Below, piece by piece: positions 46,272-58,162 of a DNA stretch of 64,000 nt. The stretch's first letter is position 1. Every line of letters starts with the position of its first letter. This DNA comes from Blastomonas natatoria (GTDB lineage Bacteria; Pseudomonadota; Alphaproteobacteria; Sphingomonadales; Sphingomonadaceae). Where the stretch lies: NCBI RefSeq assembly GCF_003201955.1, contig NZ_QJJM01000009.1:1-64000 (forward strand), in the 5' to 3' direction. A program made the translations under genes and the position numbers. The notes beneath the pieces are model-generated. The model ran no database searches. It worked only from the letters and a program-made list of their open reading frames with translations, and had not been told where the DNA came from.

Positions 46272-46832
46272 TCAGGCCTTGCACCCACCGATCCGCTTGG
46301 CGCTGTTCTTCGCCTTCATGGTCATGCGGCCCATCTGGCCGGAGCTCATGACCATGTCCATCTGCATGTCATAGCTGGTCGAGGTATAGGTGCCGGTCAG
46401 CTTGATGTCGCCCTGCTGTCCGGCCTGCTTGCCCTTGCAGGCAATGTCCGCCTTGATCTTGCCACCGGACAGATCGAACGTCTTGTAGCTGCATTCGTCA
46501 TTCTCGGCCCCGGCAAGGAAATCCGCGCCCGGCTTCTTGGCCTGTTCCTCGGTCAGGCAGTTCTTGGTGGTCTGTACCTGACCCACCATCTGCTTGACCA
46601 TCGCGCCGGCCATGCCCTTGGCCTCGGGCGGCAGCTTGCTGTCATCAAATTTCACATCGACGATCTCGACCTTGTTTTCCCATTCGCCGGGGCTGAACTT
46701 GATCGATTCGGCTTCCTTGGCGATCTCTTCCTTGCTGATCTTGCCGTCGCCATCCTTGTCCGCACCGCCGCCGCTGCACGCGGCCAGCGCCAGCAAGGGA
46801 AGTGCCAGGATCGAAACAGTCTGCATCTTCAT
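46272..46832 (-). CDS. DUF3617-family lipoprotein with one EF-hand
   Basis: A 186-residue lipoprotein with lipobox LAAC (C19). Right after it, DKDGDGKISKEEI is a good EF-hand calcium loop. The rest, FSPGEWENKVEIVDVKF...NCLTEEQAKKP...CSYKTFDLSGGKIKADIACKGK...GTYTSTSYDMQMDM, is the DUF3617 pattern found across sphingomonads. Function unknown. It lies upstream of the serine hydrolase on the same strand with the repeat between. Confidence 0.88.
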   Translation of the reverse strand: MKMQTVSILALPLLALAACSGGGADKDGDGKISKEEIAKEAESIKFSPGEWENKVEIVDVKFDDSKLPPEAKGMAGAMVKQMVGQVQTTKNCLTEEQAKKPGADFLAGAENDECSYKTFDLSGGKIKADIACKGKQAGQQGDIKLTGTYTSTSYDMQMDMVMSSGQMGRMTMKAKNSAKRIGGCKA

Positions 46833-46967
46833 GGGGAATTCTCCGTTGAGCTAGGGGATGCGCGACCGCATGTCCTTGTTGGCTCGCGACCCTAAAGAGC
46901 CTCCTCTGCCAATGCAATCGCATCGCCGCCCTTGCGCCGGTGGCCCCGCCTCCGCATATTTCGTGCC

Positions 46968-49148
46968 ATGGCTGAACTGGTAATCCGACGCGGGCTGGAA
47001 GAGCCGCAAACCGATGGCACCTTCGTGCCGCACAAGCCGCAGCGGCCCGAAAAGGCCGAAGGCGGGCGGCGCTTCAAGCTGGTCAGCGAATATACGCCTT
47101 CGGGCGACCAGCCGACCGCGATTGCCGAACTGGTCGAGGGCATCAAGGCGCAGGACCGCGACCAGGTGCTTCTCGGCGTCACCGGATCGGGCAAGACCTT
47201 CACCATGGCGCAGGTGATCGAGCAGACGCAGCGACCCGCGCTGATCCTGGCACCCAACAAGATCCTCGCCGCGCAGCTATACGGCGAGTTCAAGAGCTTC
47301 TTCCCGGAGAACGCAGTCGAATATTTCGTCAGCTATTACGATTATTACCAGCCCGAGGCCTATGTGCCGCGCTCGGACACCTATATCGAGAAGGAGTCGA
47401 GCGTAAACGAGGCGATCGACCGGATGCGGCACTCCGCGACCCGATCGCTGCTCGAGCGCGACGACGTGATCATCGTCGCCTCGGTCTCGTGCATCTACGG
47501 CATCGGCTCGGTCGAGACCTATTCGGCGATGATCTTCGACATCAAGGCGGGCGAGAGCGTCGACCAGCGCGAACTGATCCGCAAGCTCGTCGCGCTGCAA
47601 TACAAGCGCAACGATGCGAGCTTCACCCGCGGCAATTTCCGCGTGCGCGGCGATACGCTCGAACTGTTCCCGTCGCATTACGAGGATGTTGCCTGGCGCA
47701 TCTCGTTCTTCGGCGACGAGGTGGAATCGATCTCCGAATTCGATCCGCTGACCGGAAAGCCCGGCGCGAAGCTTGCACAGGTGCGCGTCTATGCGAATTC
47801 GCACTATGTCACCCCGGGCCCGACGATGCAGCAGGCGGCGGCTGCGATCCGCTTCGAGCTGACCGAACGGCTGAAGGAACTGGAAGCTGAAGGGCGGCTG
47901 CTCGAGGCGCAGCGGCTGGAGCAGCGCACCAATTTCGACCTCGAGATGATCGCCGCGACCGGAAGCTGTGCAGGCATCGAGAATTACTCGCGCTTCCTCA
48001 CCGGGCGCCTGCCGGGCGAACCGCCGCCGACCCTTTTCGAATATCTGCCCGAGAACGCGCTGCTGTTTATCGACGAGAGCCACCAGACCGTGCCGCAGAT
48101 CGGCGCGATGGCGCGCGGCGACCACAGGCGCAAGCTGACGCTGGCCGAATATGGCTTCCGTTTGCCCAGCTGCATCGACAACCGCCCGCTGCGCTTCAAC
48201 GAATGGGACGCAATGCGCCCGCAGACGGTCAGCGTCTCGGCCACGCCCGGCAATTGGGAGATGGAACAGACCGGCGGCGTGTTCGCCGAGCAGGTCATCC
48301 GCCCCACCGGGCTGATCGACCCGCCGGTGGAGATCAAGCCGGTCGAGGAGCAGGTCGATGATCTGATCGCCGAGTGCAAGAAGGTCGCGGCTGCCGGCTA
48401 TCGCACGCTCGTCACCACGCTGACCAAGCGCATGGCCGAGGACCTCACCGAGTACATGCACGAGGCCGGGATCAAGGTCCGCTACATGCATTCGGACGTC
48501 GAGACGCTCGAGCGTATCGAGCTGATCCGCGATCTGCGCATGGGCGTTTACGACGTGCTGATCGGCATCAACCTGCTGCGCGAGGGGCTCGACATTCCCG
48601 AATGCGGGCTGGTCGCCATCCTCGATGCCGACAAGGAAGGATTCCTGCGCTCCGAAACCTCGCTCATCCAGACGATTGGCCGCGCCGCGCGTAATGTCGA
48701 GGGCCGCGTCATCCTCTATGCCGATCGCATTACTGGCAGCATGGAGCGCGCGCTCAACGAGACCAACCGCCGCCGCGAGAAGCAGATCGCGTACAATACC
48801 GAACACGGCATCACCCCGACCACGATCAAGCGCAATATCGGCGATATCATCGCGCATGTGGCGAGCAAGGACAGCGTGCTCGTGGATACCGGCGTCGACG
48901 ATCGCCCGCACATGGTCGGCCACAACTTGCGCGCCTATATTGAGGACCTCGAAAAGAAGATGCGCGCCGCCGCCGCCGATCTGGAATTCGAGGAGGCCGG
49001 ACGCCTGCGCGACGAAATCCGCAAGCTGGAAGCGGAGGAACTGGGGCTGCCGGTGGAACAGCGCGTCGCCGCGCCCAAGGGAAGGGCGACCGAGGGCAAG
49101 CCGGGCACGCGCAAGATGCGTTATGGGAAGACGCAACGGAAGTTTTGA
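46968..49148 (+). CDS. uvrB: UvrABC excinuclease subunit B
   Basis: The 726-residue damage-verification helicase of nucleotide excision repair. Walker A is GVTGSGKT, the damage-binding beta-hairpin is [20 protein letters not shown], Walker B is [13 protein letters not shown], and the last helicase motif is [17 protein letters not shown]-terminal UVR coiled segment ([24 protein letters not shown]) binds UvrC. The ATG at 46968 gives the usual sphingomonad N-terminus ([13 protein letters not shown]). Normal length. Confidence 0.98.
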   Translation: MAELVIRRGLEEPQTDGTFVPHKPQRPEKAEGGRRFKLVSEYTPSGDQPTAIAELVEGIKAQDRDQVLLGVTGSGKTFTMAQVIEQTQRPALILAPNKILAAQLYGEFKSFFPENAVEYFVSYYDYYQPEAYVPRSDTYIEKESSVNEAIDRMRHSATRSLLERDDVIIVASVSCIYGIGSVETYSAMIFDIKAGESVDQRELIRKLVALQYKRNDASFTRGNFRVRGDTLELFPSHYEDVAWRISFFGDEVESISEFDPLTGKPGAKLAQVRVYANSHYVTPGPTMQQAAAAIRFELTERLKELEAEGRLLEAQRLEQRTNFDLEMIAATGSCAGIENYSRFLTGRLPGEPPPTLFEYLPENALLFIDESHQTVPQIGAMARGDHRRKLTLAEYGFRLPSCIDNRPLRFNEWDAMRPQTVSVSATPGNWEMEQTGGVFAEQVIRPTGLIDPPVEIKPVEEQVDDLIAECKKVAAAGYRTLVTTLTKRMAEDLTEYMHEAGIKVRYMHSDVETLERIELIRDLRMGVYDVLIGINLLREGLDIPECGLVAILDADKEGFLRSETSLIQTIGRAARNVEGRVILYADRITGSMERALNETNRRREKQIAYNTEHGITPTTIKRNIGDIIAHVASKDSVLVDTGVDDRPHMVGHNLRAYIEDLEKKMRAAAADLEFEEAGRLRDEIRKLEAEELGLPVEQRVAAPKGRATEGKPGTRKMRYGKTQRKF

Positions 49149-49239
49149 AGCAATTCGACGCTAGTTGGGGATAAGTTTTGCCCCGGCCATGGCTTTTTTT
49201 GTTTATTAGGACTGTTGGGTTCAATCCAACGAGGTCCCT

Positions 49240-49494
49240 ATGGTCAAGCCAGCCAAGCTCTATCAACAACTCGTAGCGTCGCGAGGCGGGATCATCTCGT
49301 TTCGTGACTTTGTGCGATTGCTCGAAGCATTCGGTTTTGTTCATGATCGGACTGTGGGCAGTTACCGCCAATATGTTCATCCCCGCGTCCCCCGGTCGCT
49401 GCCGGTCCAGCCGGTGGGCAAGGATGCGAAGAAGTACCAGGTGCGCGAGCTGCTTGAAATCGTCGAGGCTTATGGCCTACATATCGAAGAATGA
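49240..49494 (+). CDS. hicA: HicA-family toxin with substituted active-site residue
   Basis: An 84-residue HicA-type double-stranded-RNA-binding-fold protein, normally an mRNA interferase. The core reads FVRLLEAFGFVHDRTVGSYRQYVHPRVPR...VGKDAKKYQVRELLEIVEAYGL. In active relatives the GSH motif supplies the catalytic histidine; here the position is Y42 (GSY). GAGG lies shortly before the ATG. Its stop overlaps the hicB start by ATGA. The toxin may be inactive or use another residue. Confidence 0.85.
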   Translation: MVKPAKLYQQLVASRGGIISFRDFVRLLEAFGFVHDRTVGSYRQYVHPRVPRSLPVQPVGKDAKKYQVRELLEIVEAYGLHIEE

Positions 49495-49721
49495 CCGAGC
49501 CGCGCTATCACATCAATTTGTTTTGGTCGTCGGAAGATGACTGCTGGATCGCGGACGTGCCCGACCTCAAGCCCTGCTCGGCCCATGGTGATACCCGCGA
49601 AGAAGCGATCCGCAATATCCAGGACGCCATCGAGGGCTGGCTGGCGGTGGCGAAGGACAGGGGGTTTCCGATCCCCGAGGCGAAATACCGCCCCGCTATT
49701 TACGCCGTCCGCGCCGCCTGA
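49491..49721 (+). CDS. hicB: HicB-family antitoxin
   Basis: A 76-residue partner of HicA. The partial RNase-H-like fold is seen in YHINLFWSSEDDCWIADVPDLKPCSAHGDTREEAIRNIQDAIEGWLAVAKDRGFPIPE. The C-terminal DNA-binding tail of longer HicB proteins is missing, so promoter control by this form is doubtful. Start overlaps the hicA stop. Confidence 0.9.
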   Translation: MTEPRYHINLFWSSEDDCWIADVPDLKPCSAHGDTREEAIRNIQDAIEGWLAVAKDRGFPIPEAKYRPAIYAVRAA

Positions 49722-49824
49722 AACTCTCAGATTGCGCTCATCAATGTGAATGACTCCGGGCGTAAAAAGCCCAGTGGCAGTACAGGTCCAGTGTCAATAG
49801 ATTCGGCATCGTAAGGAAGCCGAA

Positions 49825-50106
49825 ATGATATGTTCTTTTGCTCACCGCGAAACTGAGAAAATCTGGCAAGGCAATCGCAGCCGAGACTTTCCAGACGACA
49901 TCCAGCGCCGCGCCTTGAACCGGCTCAAACTCCTCGATGCCGCAAAATCGCTGAACGACCTTGGCAACCCGCCCAGCAATCGCCTCCATGCGCTGACCGA
50001 CGACCGTGCAGGGAAGCATTCCATTTTCATTAACAAAAAATGGCGTATATGTTTCGTCTGGAAGGACGGAGACGCGTATGACGTCGAAATTGTCGATTAC
50101 CACTGA
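49825..50106 (+). CDS. higB: RelE/HigB-family toxin
   Basis: A 93-residue type II toxin of the HigB group, a ribosome-dependent mRNA interferase. It opens MICSFAHRETEKIWQGNRSRDFPDDIQRRALNRLKLLDAAKSLNDL and ends GKHSIFINKKWRICFVWKDGDAYDVEIVDYH, both strongly typical. The gene overlaps the antitoxin start by 29 bases, with the toxin first as in higBA loci. It follows hicAB by about 100 bp. Confidence 0.93.
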   Translation: MICSFAHRETEKIWQGNRSRDFPDDIQRRALNRLKLLDAAKSLNDLGNPPSNRLHALTDDRAGKHSIFINKKWRICFVWKDGDAYDVEIVDYH

Positions 50107-50398
50107 CCCGAGCTGGCTTGAGAACGATCATGCCGGGGATTTGCTGGTGTCTGAATTTCTTGAACCGCTCGATATGACCGTCGAAGCTCTGGCCGATGCC
50201 ATTGCGATGAGCGCAAAGCATATCCGTTCTGTGATCGATGGTGAAAAGCGCATGGATGCCGAACTGGATCTGCGCCTGGGGCGCTATTTCGGAATGTCGG
50301 AGGGATTTTTCCTCCGGCTTCAGGACAGTTATGAACTGCTTGAAGCCAAACGGTCGCTCAACGGCGAGCTCGACCGTATCGTCCAGCGCGCCGCCTGA
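50078..50398 (+). CDS. higA: HigA-family antitoxin (XRE-type)
   Basis: A 106-residue HTH antitoxin. The HTH core is MTVEALADAIAMSAKHIRSVIDGEKRMDAELDLRLGRYFGMSEGFFLRLQDSYEL, the HigA pattern. The ATG at 50078 lies inside higB after GGAAGGACGGAG. It should neutralise HigB and repress the locus. The start differs from the longest open frame, whose extra residues are encoded only by the higB overlap. Confidence 0.92.
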   Translation: MTSKLSITTDPSWLENDHAGDLLVSEFLEPLDMTVEALADAIAMSAKHIRSVIDGEKRMDAELDLRLGRYFGMSEGFFLRLQDSYELLEAKRSLNGELDRIVQRAA

Positions 50399-50499
50399 GC
50401 CTCTTGCCATCCGCCGTGAAAAGCGGCACGCCATAATGCAGCGGGTTGCACCGTGGTTCCGTCGCTTCTGGCGGGACAAGATGGATCGGATGCGCTCGC

Positions 50500-50904
50500 A
50501 TGGCCTTGCCTCTGTTTTCCCGCCTCTGCGTCGGCGCTTTTGCGCTCGCGTCATTGTCCCCTTCCGCCCAGGCCCAGACCCTGTCCGACAAGGAGGGTTA
50601 TGACTCGCTGCTCAGCTGCGCAGCGTTCTTCTCCGCAGCAGCAGCGGTGACCGAGGACGACAAGCAGACCAGCGACCAGGCGACCGAACTGGCCACCGCG
50701 TTCATGACCGGTGCGGTGCTGCTTGCGCCGGGCAGTGACAGCGCCAGGGCGGAAAAGGCGCTAGAAGAGCAGGCACAGATCTTTGCGGTTGCCATGATCT
50801 CCGACGACAAGGCGATGACCAAGGATCTCGAAGGTCTGGCCGACAGTTGCGGCACGCTGGGCGAGAGCTATCTGCCCGAGGTGATTGCCCGCGCTGGCCA
50901 GTAG
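50500..50904 (+). CDS. Small secreted hypothetical protein (134 residues)
   Basis: A signal peptide covers about residues 1-25 (MALPLFSRLCVGAFALASLSPSAQA). The mature part is helical with two conserved-looking cysteines (LSCAAFF and DSCGTLG) and resembles small periplasmic helical proteins common in sphingomonads. No function is recognised. The start is the ATG that gives the signal peptide; the ribosome binding site is weak. It converges on the dsbD-like gene with only 5 bp between stops. Confidence 0.7.
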   Translation: MALPLFSRLCVGAFALASLSPSAQAQTLSDKEGYDSLLSCAAFFSAAAAVTEDDKQTSDQATELATAFMTGAVLLAPGSDSARAEKALEEQAQIFAVAMISDDKAMTKDLEGLADSCGTLGESYLPEVIARAGQ

Positions 50905-50909
50905 AATGG

Positions 50910-52991
50910 TCAGCCGACCAAGCTGGTCAGCGTATCGACTGTCAGGACCTGGGGCAGGATCACCGGCTCCCGGCCAGGCGCATACCAGACATAGAGCGGC
51001 ACGCCGGAGCGGCCCTGCGCCTCGAGATAACGGCTGATCTCGGCGTCGCGCCGGGTCCAGTCGCCCTCCAGCACCGCCACGCCCGCCTTTTCGAACGCCG
51101 CTGCGGTCGCCTCGCGCTGGATCGCGGCGGCCTCGTTCGCCTTGCAGGTGATGCACCAGTCGGCGGTGAAATAGGCGAAGACCGGCTTGTTGGCGGCGCG
51201 CAATTGGGCGAGCTTCGCCTCGCTGAACGGCTGGGCGGGAAGGGTAGCACTGGCGGCGCGGGCCGATCCGCCTGGTGCGGCGTTGGTCGGCAGCGCGACG
51301 ATGGCGGCGACCGCCACCGCCAGCGAGGGAGCCAGCGCGATCCAGCCGCTCCTGCCCGCGCCCTGCCGAGCGCCCAGCCACCACAGCAGCAGCGCCAGCG
51401 CCATCGCGGCGGCGAGACCGAACAGCACCCCGTCATTGCCGGTCTGCTGGCCGAGCAGCCAGACCAGGGCAAGCGCGGTGAGGAACATCGGCACCGCCAT
51501 GATCCGGCGGAAGCTGTTCATCCATGCGCCAGGACGCGGCATCATCCGCCGCAATGCGGGAACGAAACCGATCGCGAGAAAGGGCAGCGCAAGGCCGAGC
51601 CCAAGCCCCGCAAACACCAGCAGCGCGGCAGGCCAGGGCAGGACGAGAGCTGTCCCCATCGCTGCGGCCATGAATGGCGCGGTGCACGGCGTCGCGACGA
51701 AAGCGGCGAGCGCGCCGGTCCAGAACGATCCCGCTGCGCCGCCCTTTGACGCCAGGCCCGAGCCGGCGGAAATCGTGCCGAAATCGAACAGCCCCGCAAG
51801 GTTGAACGATATCGCGGTGACCAGCAGCAGCAGCGCAAGGATGATGCGCGGATCCTGCAACTGGAAGGCCCAGCCGATCTGCTCCCCGCCAGCGCGCAGC
51901 GCGAGCAGCAGTCCGCCCAGTGCGAGACACACCAGCACGATGCCTGCGGTATAGGCCAGCGCATCGCGCCGCGCCGCGCGTTCGTCGCCGCCCGCCTTGG
52001 CCAGGCTGATCGCCTTGAGGCTGAGGATCGGGAAGACGCAGGGCATGATGTTGAGCAGCAGTCCGCCGAGCAGCGCGCCGCCCAAAGCGGTGGCGAGCAG
52101 CGCCCACATATTGCCATCCGCTGGAGAGCCCGAAACCTGATCATCGATCCGGGTGCCGCCGGGAGCAACCGCGCCCGGCTTCGCCACCAGATCGAGCCCC
52201 ATATGCTCACCAATGCGCAGCACGCCGCCGATCTCTGCGGCATCGGTGCCCGCGACCTCGGTCTCGACGATCAGCCGGTCGCCATCGCGGAAGAAGCTCT
52301 GCGGCGCGCTGTAGCGCAGCGCCTTGTCGGTTCGCGCGAAGAAATGCGGCGCCTGGATCGCTCCGGCGCCGGGGAAGGGGATGGCGATGCGCAGCAGCTT
52401 GCCGTCACGCGCGAATGTCGCCTCGGAGCCGAGTGGCGCAGGCAGGCGCTGCCGCCAGCTGTCGAACCGGGCACGCGCAGCCTTGTCGATCCCGCCCCGG
52501 CCCACGGTCAGGCTCGTGGTCAGCGTGGCGCTTTCTGGCACGCATATCTCGTCGGTACAGGCCAGCCAGTCGGCCTTGACGCGGATTGGCAGGACCGTGC
52601 CGGGCGCGAGCGCGGGATCGAGCTTCAGTGCGACCAGTGGCGCATAGGGGCCTTCATAGACATGGTTCATCAGTCCGGCGATGATCAGCGTCTCGGGCAC
52701 GGGATAGCGAAGCTCGGCAACCGTCACACCATTCGGCAGCGTCCATTCGAGCGTCATGCCGAGCCCGGCATCGCCCGGATTTTCCCAGTAACCGTGCCAG
52801 CCTTTCCTGGGCGCCATGGCAAAGGCGAGGTCGACCGTGCTGCCCGGCGCGGGCTCTGCGCTTTCGGCGACCAAGGATGCGGCTATGTTGTTGGGTCCGC
52901 GCTGGAGCGGCTGGGCTGAGGCGGGCAGGGCAAGTCCCAGCAGCAAGATAGCCCAAAGCGTCCGGAAAACAGCCAACATCATCGCCGCCAT
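50910..52991 (-). CDS. DsbD-family protein-disulfide reductase
   Basis: A 693-residue membrane enzyme that brings reducing power to the periplasm. After a signal peptide (to about 26) comes a DsbD/ScsB-type N-terminal domain with CTDEIC, then eight membrane helices holding two redox cysteines in NIMPCVFPI and VATPCTAPF. A C-terminal thioredoxin domain with WCITCK follows. The N-terminal domain is of the long ScsB type rather than the classical nDsbD, so the partner may be a copper-tolerance or cytochrome-maturation protein. It is transcribed alone. Confidence 0.92.
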   Translation of the reverse strand: MAAMMLAVFRTLWAILLLGLALPASAQPLQRGPNNIAASLVAESAEPAPGSTVDLAFAMAPRKGWHGYWENPGDAGLGMTLEWTLPNGVTVAELRYPVPETLIIAGLMNHVYEGPYAPLVALKLDPALAPGTVLPIRVKADWLACTDEICVPESATLTTSLTVGRGGIDKAARARFDSWRQRLPAPLGSEATFARDGKLLRIAIPFPGAGAIQAPHFFARTDKALRYSAPQSFFRDGDRLIVETEVAGTDAAEIGGVLRIGEHMGLDLVAKPGAVAPGGTRIDDQVSGSPADGNMWALLATALGGALLGGLLLNIMPCVFPILSLKAISLAKAGGDERAARRDALAYTAGIVLVCLALGGLLLALRAGGEQIGWAFQLQDPRIILALLLLVTAISFNLAGLFDFGTISAGSGLASKGGAAGSFWTGALAAFVATPCTAPFMAAAMGTALVLPWPAALLVFAGLGLGLALPFLAIGFVPALRRMMPRPGAWMNSFRRIMAVPMFLTALALVWLLGQQTGNDGVLFGLAAAMALALLLWWLGARQGAGRSGWIALAPSLAVAVAAIVALPTNAAPGGSARAASATLPAQPFSEAKLAQLRAANKPVFAYFTADWCITCKANEAAAIQREATAAAFEKAGVAVLEGDWTRRDAEISRYLEAQGRSGVPLYVWYAPGREPVILPQVLTVDTLTSLVG

Positions 52992-53057
52992 GTAGAGGGT
53001 TTGCCGGCCAAAACCAATGGCCGTTCGGCGGACGTTTCGTTTTGCTGACAGGTGCGG

Positions 53058-53996
53058 TTACCGCTGGTCGTAGGCGCTCAGACCCTTGCCCAGGCGGTTC
53101 TCGCCCAGAGGAATGCGGTCCCGGCTCCAGTTGGCGACGAACCAGGTGTCGCGTTCCACGCCCGGGGCGAGGCTCGCGTCATTGCCGTAGACCTGCAGAC
53201 CGGCAGAGCTGTAGGAACGGCCCTCGGCGGCCACCGCGATGAACGCCGACCAGTTTTCCTTGTTCTGCCCCTGCACGAAGATGTTGCGGGTGATCTCGCC
53301 GCTCGCGCCGCCGGGCAGGTCGATCATGTAGTTGGTGCCATTGCCCTGGCTGTCGTCGAAGCTTGAATCGGTGATCGAGACCTGCGCCGCGCGGCTCTTC
53401 ACATAATGGCCGCCTTGGCCGCGCTCGAAGCGCGAGCGGGTGACCGTGAGCGATCCGTAATCGCCGATATAGATCGAATGGGCACAATCCGATGCGCAGA
53501 TGCCGAGGCCCGAAAAGCTCGACTTGTCGATGACGATCCGTCCGCCGGGATTCTGGGCGGTGAGGATGCCCTGCTGGCTGTTACGGAAAAGGCTGTTGAA
53601 CACGCTGAGATCGCCCCATTCCAGCCTGATGCCGGCGCCATTCTCATCGGGCACGCCGATATTCTGGAAGATAAGCCCTTCCACGCGCGCGCTGCGCCCA
53701 CGCAGCACCAGCGTTGCCTTGCCTTCGCACACTCCGCCGTCGAAGATCGCAGTGCCCGGCGTCGCCGCGCGATAGGTGATGTTGCCGGCCTCCTGCACCG
53801 CGCAGTCGCGCCAGATGCCGGGCGCGACCTCGATCGTGCCGGTGCCGCCGCCGATCCTGTTCACCGCATCGGACAGCGATTTATAGCTCTTGCCCGTTTC
53901 GGCAATGCGATAGGGTGTGGGGCGCTGTTGCGCGAACAGGGGCAGGGCGCTGATCAGCGCGATTGCCGCGACAAGGAGAATGCGAAGGGCGGTCAT
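53058..53996 (-). CDS. Secreted right-handed beta-helix protein
   Basis: A 312-residue protein with a signal peptide (MTALRILLVAAIALISALPLFAQ). Then short repeating strands typical of a right-handed parallel beta-helix follow (VEGLIFQNIGV, LSVFNSLFRNSQQGILTA, GRIVIDKSSFSG, LTVTRSRFERG, VSITDSSFDDS, GEITRNIFVQG). These are carbohydrate-binding or lyase-like folds. No catalytic set is obvious. The ATG at 53996 is chosen for the signal peptide; ten upstream residues are unlikely. Confidence 0.82.
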   Translation of the reverse strand: MTALRILLVAAIALISALPLFAQQRPTPYRIAETGKSYKSLSDAVNRIGGGTGTIEVAPGIWRDCAVQEAGNITYRAATPGTAIFDGGVCEGKATLVLRGRSARVEGLIFQNIGVPDENGAGIRLEWGDLSVFNSLFRNSQQGILTAQNPGGRIVIDKSSFSGLGICASDCAHSIYIGDYGSLTVTRSRFERGQGGHYVKSRAAQVSITDSSFDDSQGNGTNYMIDLPGGASGEITRNIFVQGQNKENWSAFIAVAAEGRSYSSAGLQVYGNDASLAPGVERDTWFVANWSRDRIPLGENRLGKGLSAYDQR

Positions 53997-54064
53997 GCGT
54001 GGCCAGATACCATGCAGCGTGTGCAAAAGCCTGCGATTAGAGGGTTAACACGGCCCCCGTCCCG

Positions 54065-55336
54065 TCAGGGGACAGGCGCAGGGCCATCGGTTACCGGATC
54101 GGATCGGCGCTTGCGGCCATAGACCAGATCGAACAGCGGCGAGGCCATGAAGGTCGTGACGATCGCCATGATGACCAGCATCGAAAACAATGCCGGGCCG
54201 ATGATGCCGCGCTGCAGGCCGATATTGATGATGATCAGCTCCATCATCCCGCGCGCGTTCATCAGCGCGCCGATCGCCATGGCGGTGGCATTGTCCTGTC
54301 CGGTGATGCGCGCTGCGGCATAGCATGCGACGCCCTTGGCCAGGATCGATGCGGCGAGGATTCCCATGGCGATGGCGAGCAGTTCGGCATTGTTGACCAC
54401 CGTCAGCTGCGTGTTGAGCCCCGAATAGGCGAAGAACATCGGGATCAGCAGCACCATGATGATCGGTTCGAGCTGGCGTTGCAGCTCGTTCGACAACAGC
54501 CCGCGCGGCATGCAGATGCCGAGCAGAAAGCCGCCGAGCACTGCGTGGATACCGATATAGTCCATGGCAAAGGCGCAGAGCATGAACAGCACCAGCACGG
54601 CGGCGAGCATCGAATGCGTCACTTTGCCGTCGCGCTCGGTGATCCGGCCCAAAGGTGACAGCAGCCTGCGCCCGAAGATCAGCATGAACGCGGCAAAGCT
54701 CGCCCCGCCGACGATCGCCTTGATCGCGACGCCAGGCCCGTCGCCGAAGCTTGCCAGCACGATCGCCAGCACCGTCCAGGCGGCGGCATCGTCGATCGCG
54801 CCTGCGGACAATGTCAGGCTGCCGAGCTTGGTGTCGGTCAACCCGCGCTCGTGGATGATGCGGGCCAGCATCGGGAAGGCGGTGATCGCGATGCACGCGC
54901 CCAGGAACAGTGTCGCCTGGAACTGGTTGACGTCGCTCGCGAACAGCCCGGGCACGTTCTGCAATCGCGGCGCAAGCAGAATCGCGACGATGAAGGGCAC
55001 CGCCATGCCGGTAAACGACACCGCCGCCGCGCTGGTAATCTGCGCGCGAAAATGGTCGGAGCGAAAGCCCAGACCGACGAGGAACATGTAGAGGCCGACG
55101 CCCAGCTGTGCGCAGACGAACAGCACGTTCTTGGTCTCTGGCGGAAAGATCGCGACCTGAAGATTGGGCAGGACAAAGCCGAACAGCGAGGGGCCGAGCA
55201 GCACGCCTGCCATCATCTCGCCGACCACCTGCGGCTGGCCCAGCCAGCGCCGCACCGCATAGCCGACGAGGCGGCAGGTGCCGATGATCAGCGCCATCTG
55301 CAAGAAGAAATAGGCGCTGAGTTCCGATGGTGTCAC
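54065..55336 (-). CDS. CPA2-type cation:proton antiporter
   Basis: A 423-residue, 12-13 helix sodium/potassium-proton exchanger. It opens FFLQMALIIGTCRLVGYAVRRWLGQPQVVGEMMAGVLLGPSLFG, as in the family, and carries the ion-binding acidic pair in LSAGAIDDAAAW. The last helices (MNARGMMELIIINIGL) are also typical. No regulatory TrkA-N domain is attached. Ion choice cannot be read from sequence alone. Confidence 0.92.
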   Translation of the reverse strand: MTPSELSAYFFLQMALIIGTCRLVGYAVRRWLGQPQVVGEMMAGVLLGPSLFGFVLPNLQVAIFPPETKNVLFVCAQLGVGLYMFLVGLGFRSDHFRAQITSAAAVSFTGMAVPFIVAILLAPRLQNVPGLFASDVNQFQATLFLGACIAITAFPMLARIIHERGLTDTKLGSLTLSAGAIDDAAAWTVLAIVLASFGDGPGVAIKAIVGGASFAAFMLIFGRRLLSPLGRITERDGKVTHSMLAAVLVLFMLCAFAMDYIGIHAVLGGFLLGICMPRGLLSNELQRQLEPIIMVLLIPMFFAYSGLNTQLTVVNNAELLAIAMGILAASILAKGVACYAAARITGQDNATAMAIGALMNARGMMELIIINIGLQRGIIGPALFSMLVIMAIVTTFMASPLFDLVYGRKRRSDPVTDGPAPVP

Positions 55337-55423
55337 GCGCGTCTGGCCCCCGGGGGCGGATTTCGCAGCGCCCCCTCATGCCGCGATGTTGCGGTATAAG
55401 GGGGCAGAGTCAATCGCGGACGA

Positions 55424-58021
<2,598 letters not shown>

Positions 58022-58034
58022 TTTTCAAACTTTC

Positions 58035-58154
58035 GCCCCCTCCCCGTCGCAGGGAGAGGGTTGGGAGAGGGGAACATGCGGAGAGGGTTCGGTGTTGCCC
58101 CCTCTCCCTTCGCCGCTACGCGGCTCTTCCCTCTCCCCTGAAGGGGAGAGGGCG
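58035..58154. repeat. GC-rich repeat between the two methionine synthase genes
   Basis: Contains CCCTCCCCGTCGCAGGGAGAGGG and TTCCCTCTCCCCTGAAGGGGA. It is related to the copy between argD and argF (17491-17630). It lies within an operon, so it does not stop transcription fully, or has its own processing role. Confidence 0.75.
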
Positions 58155-58162
58155 CTGGTTCG

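Noticed and set aside
47277-49136. A 619-codon open frame antisense to uvrB
   Set aside because: uvrB is certain on the plus strand and the shadow has no recognisable domain.
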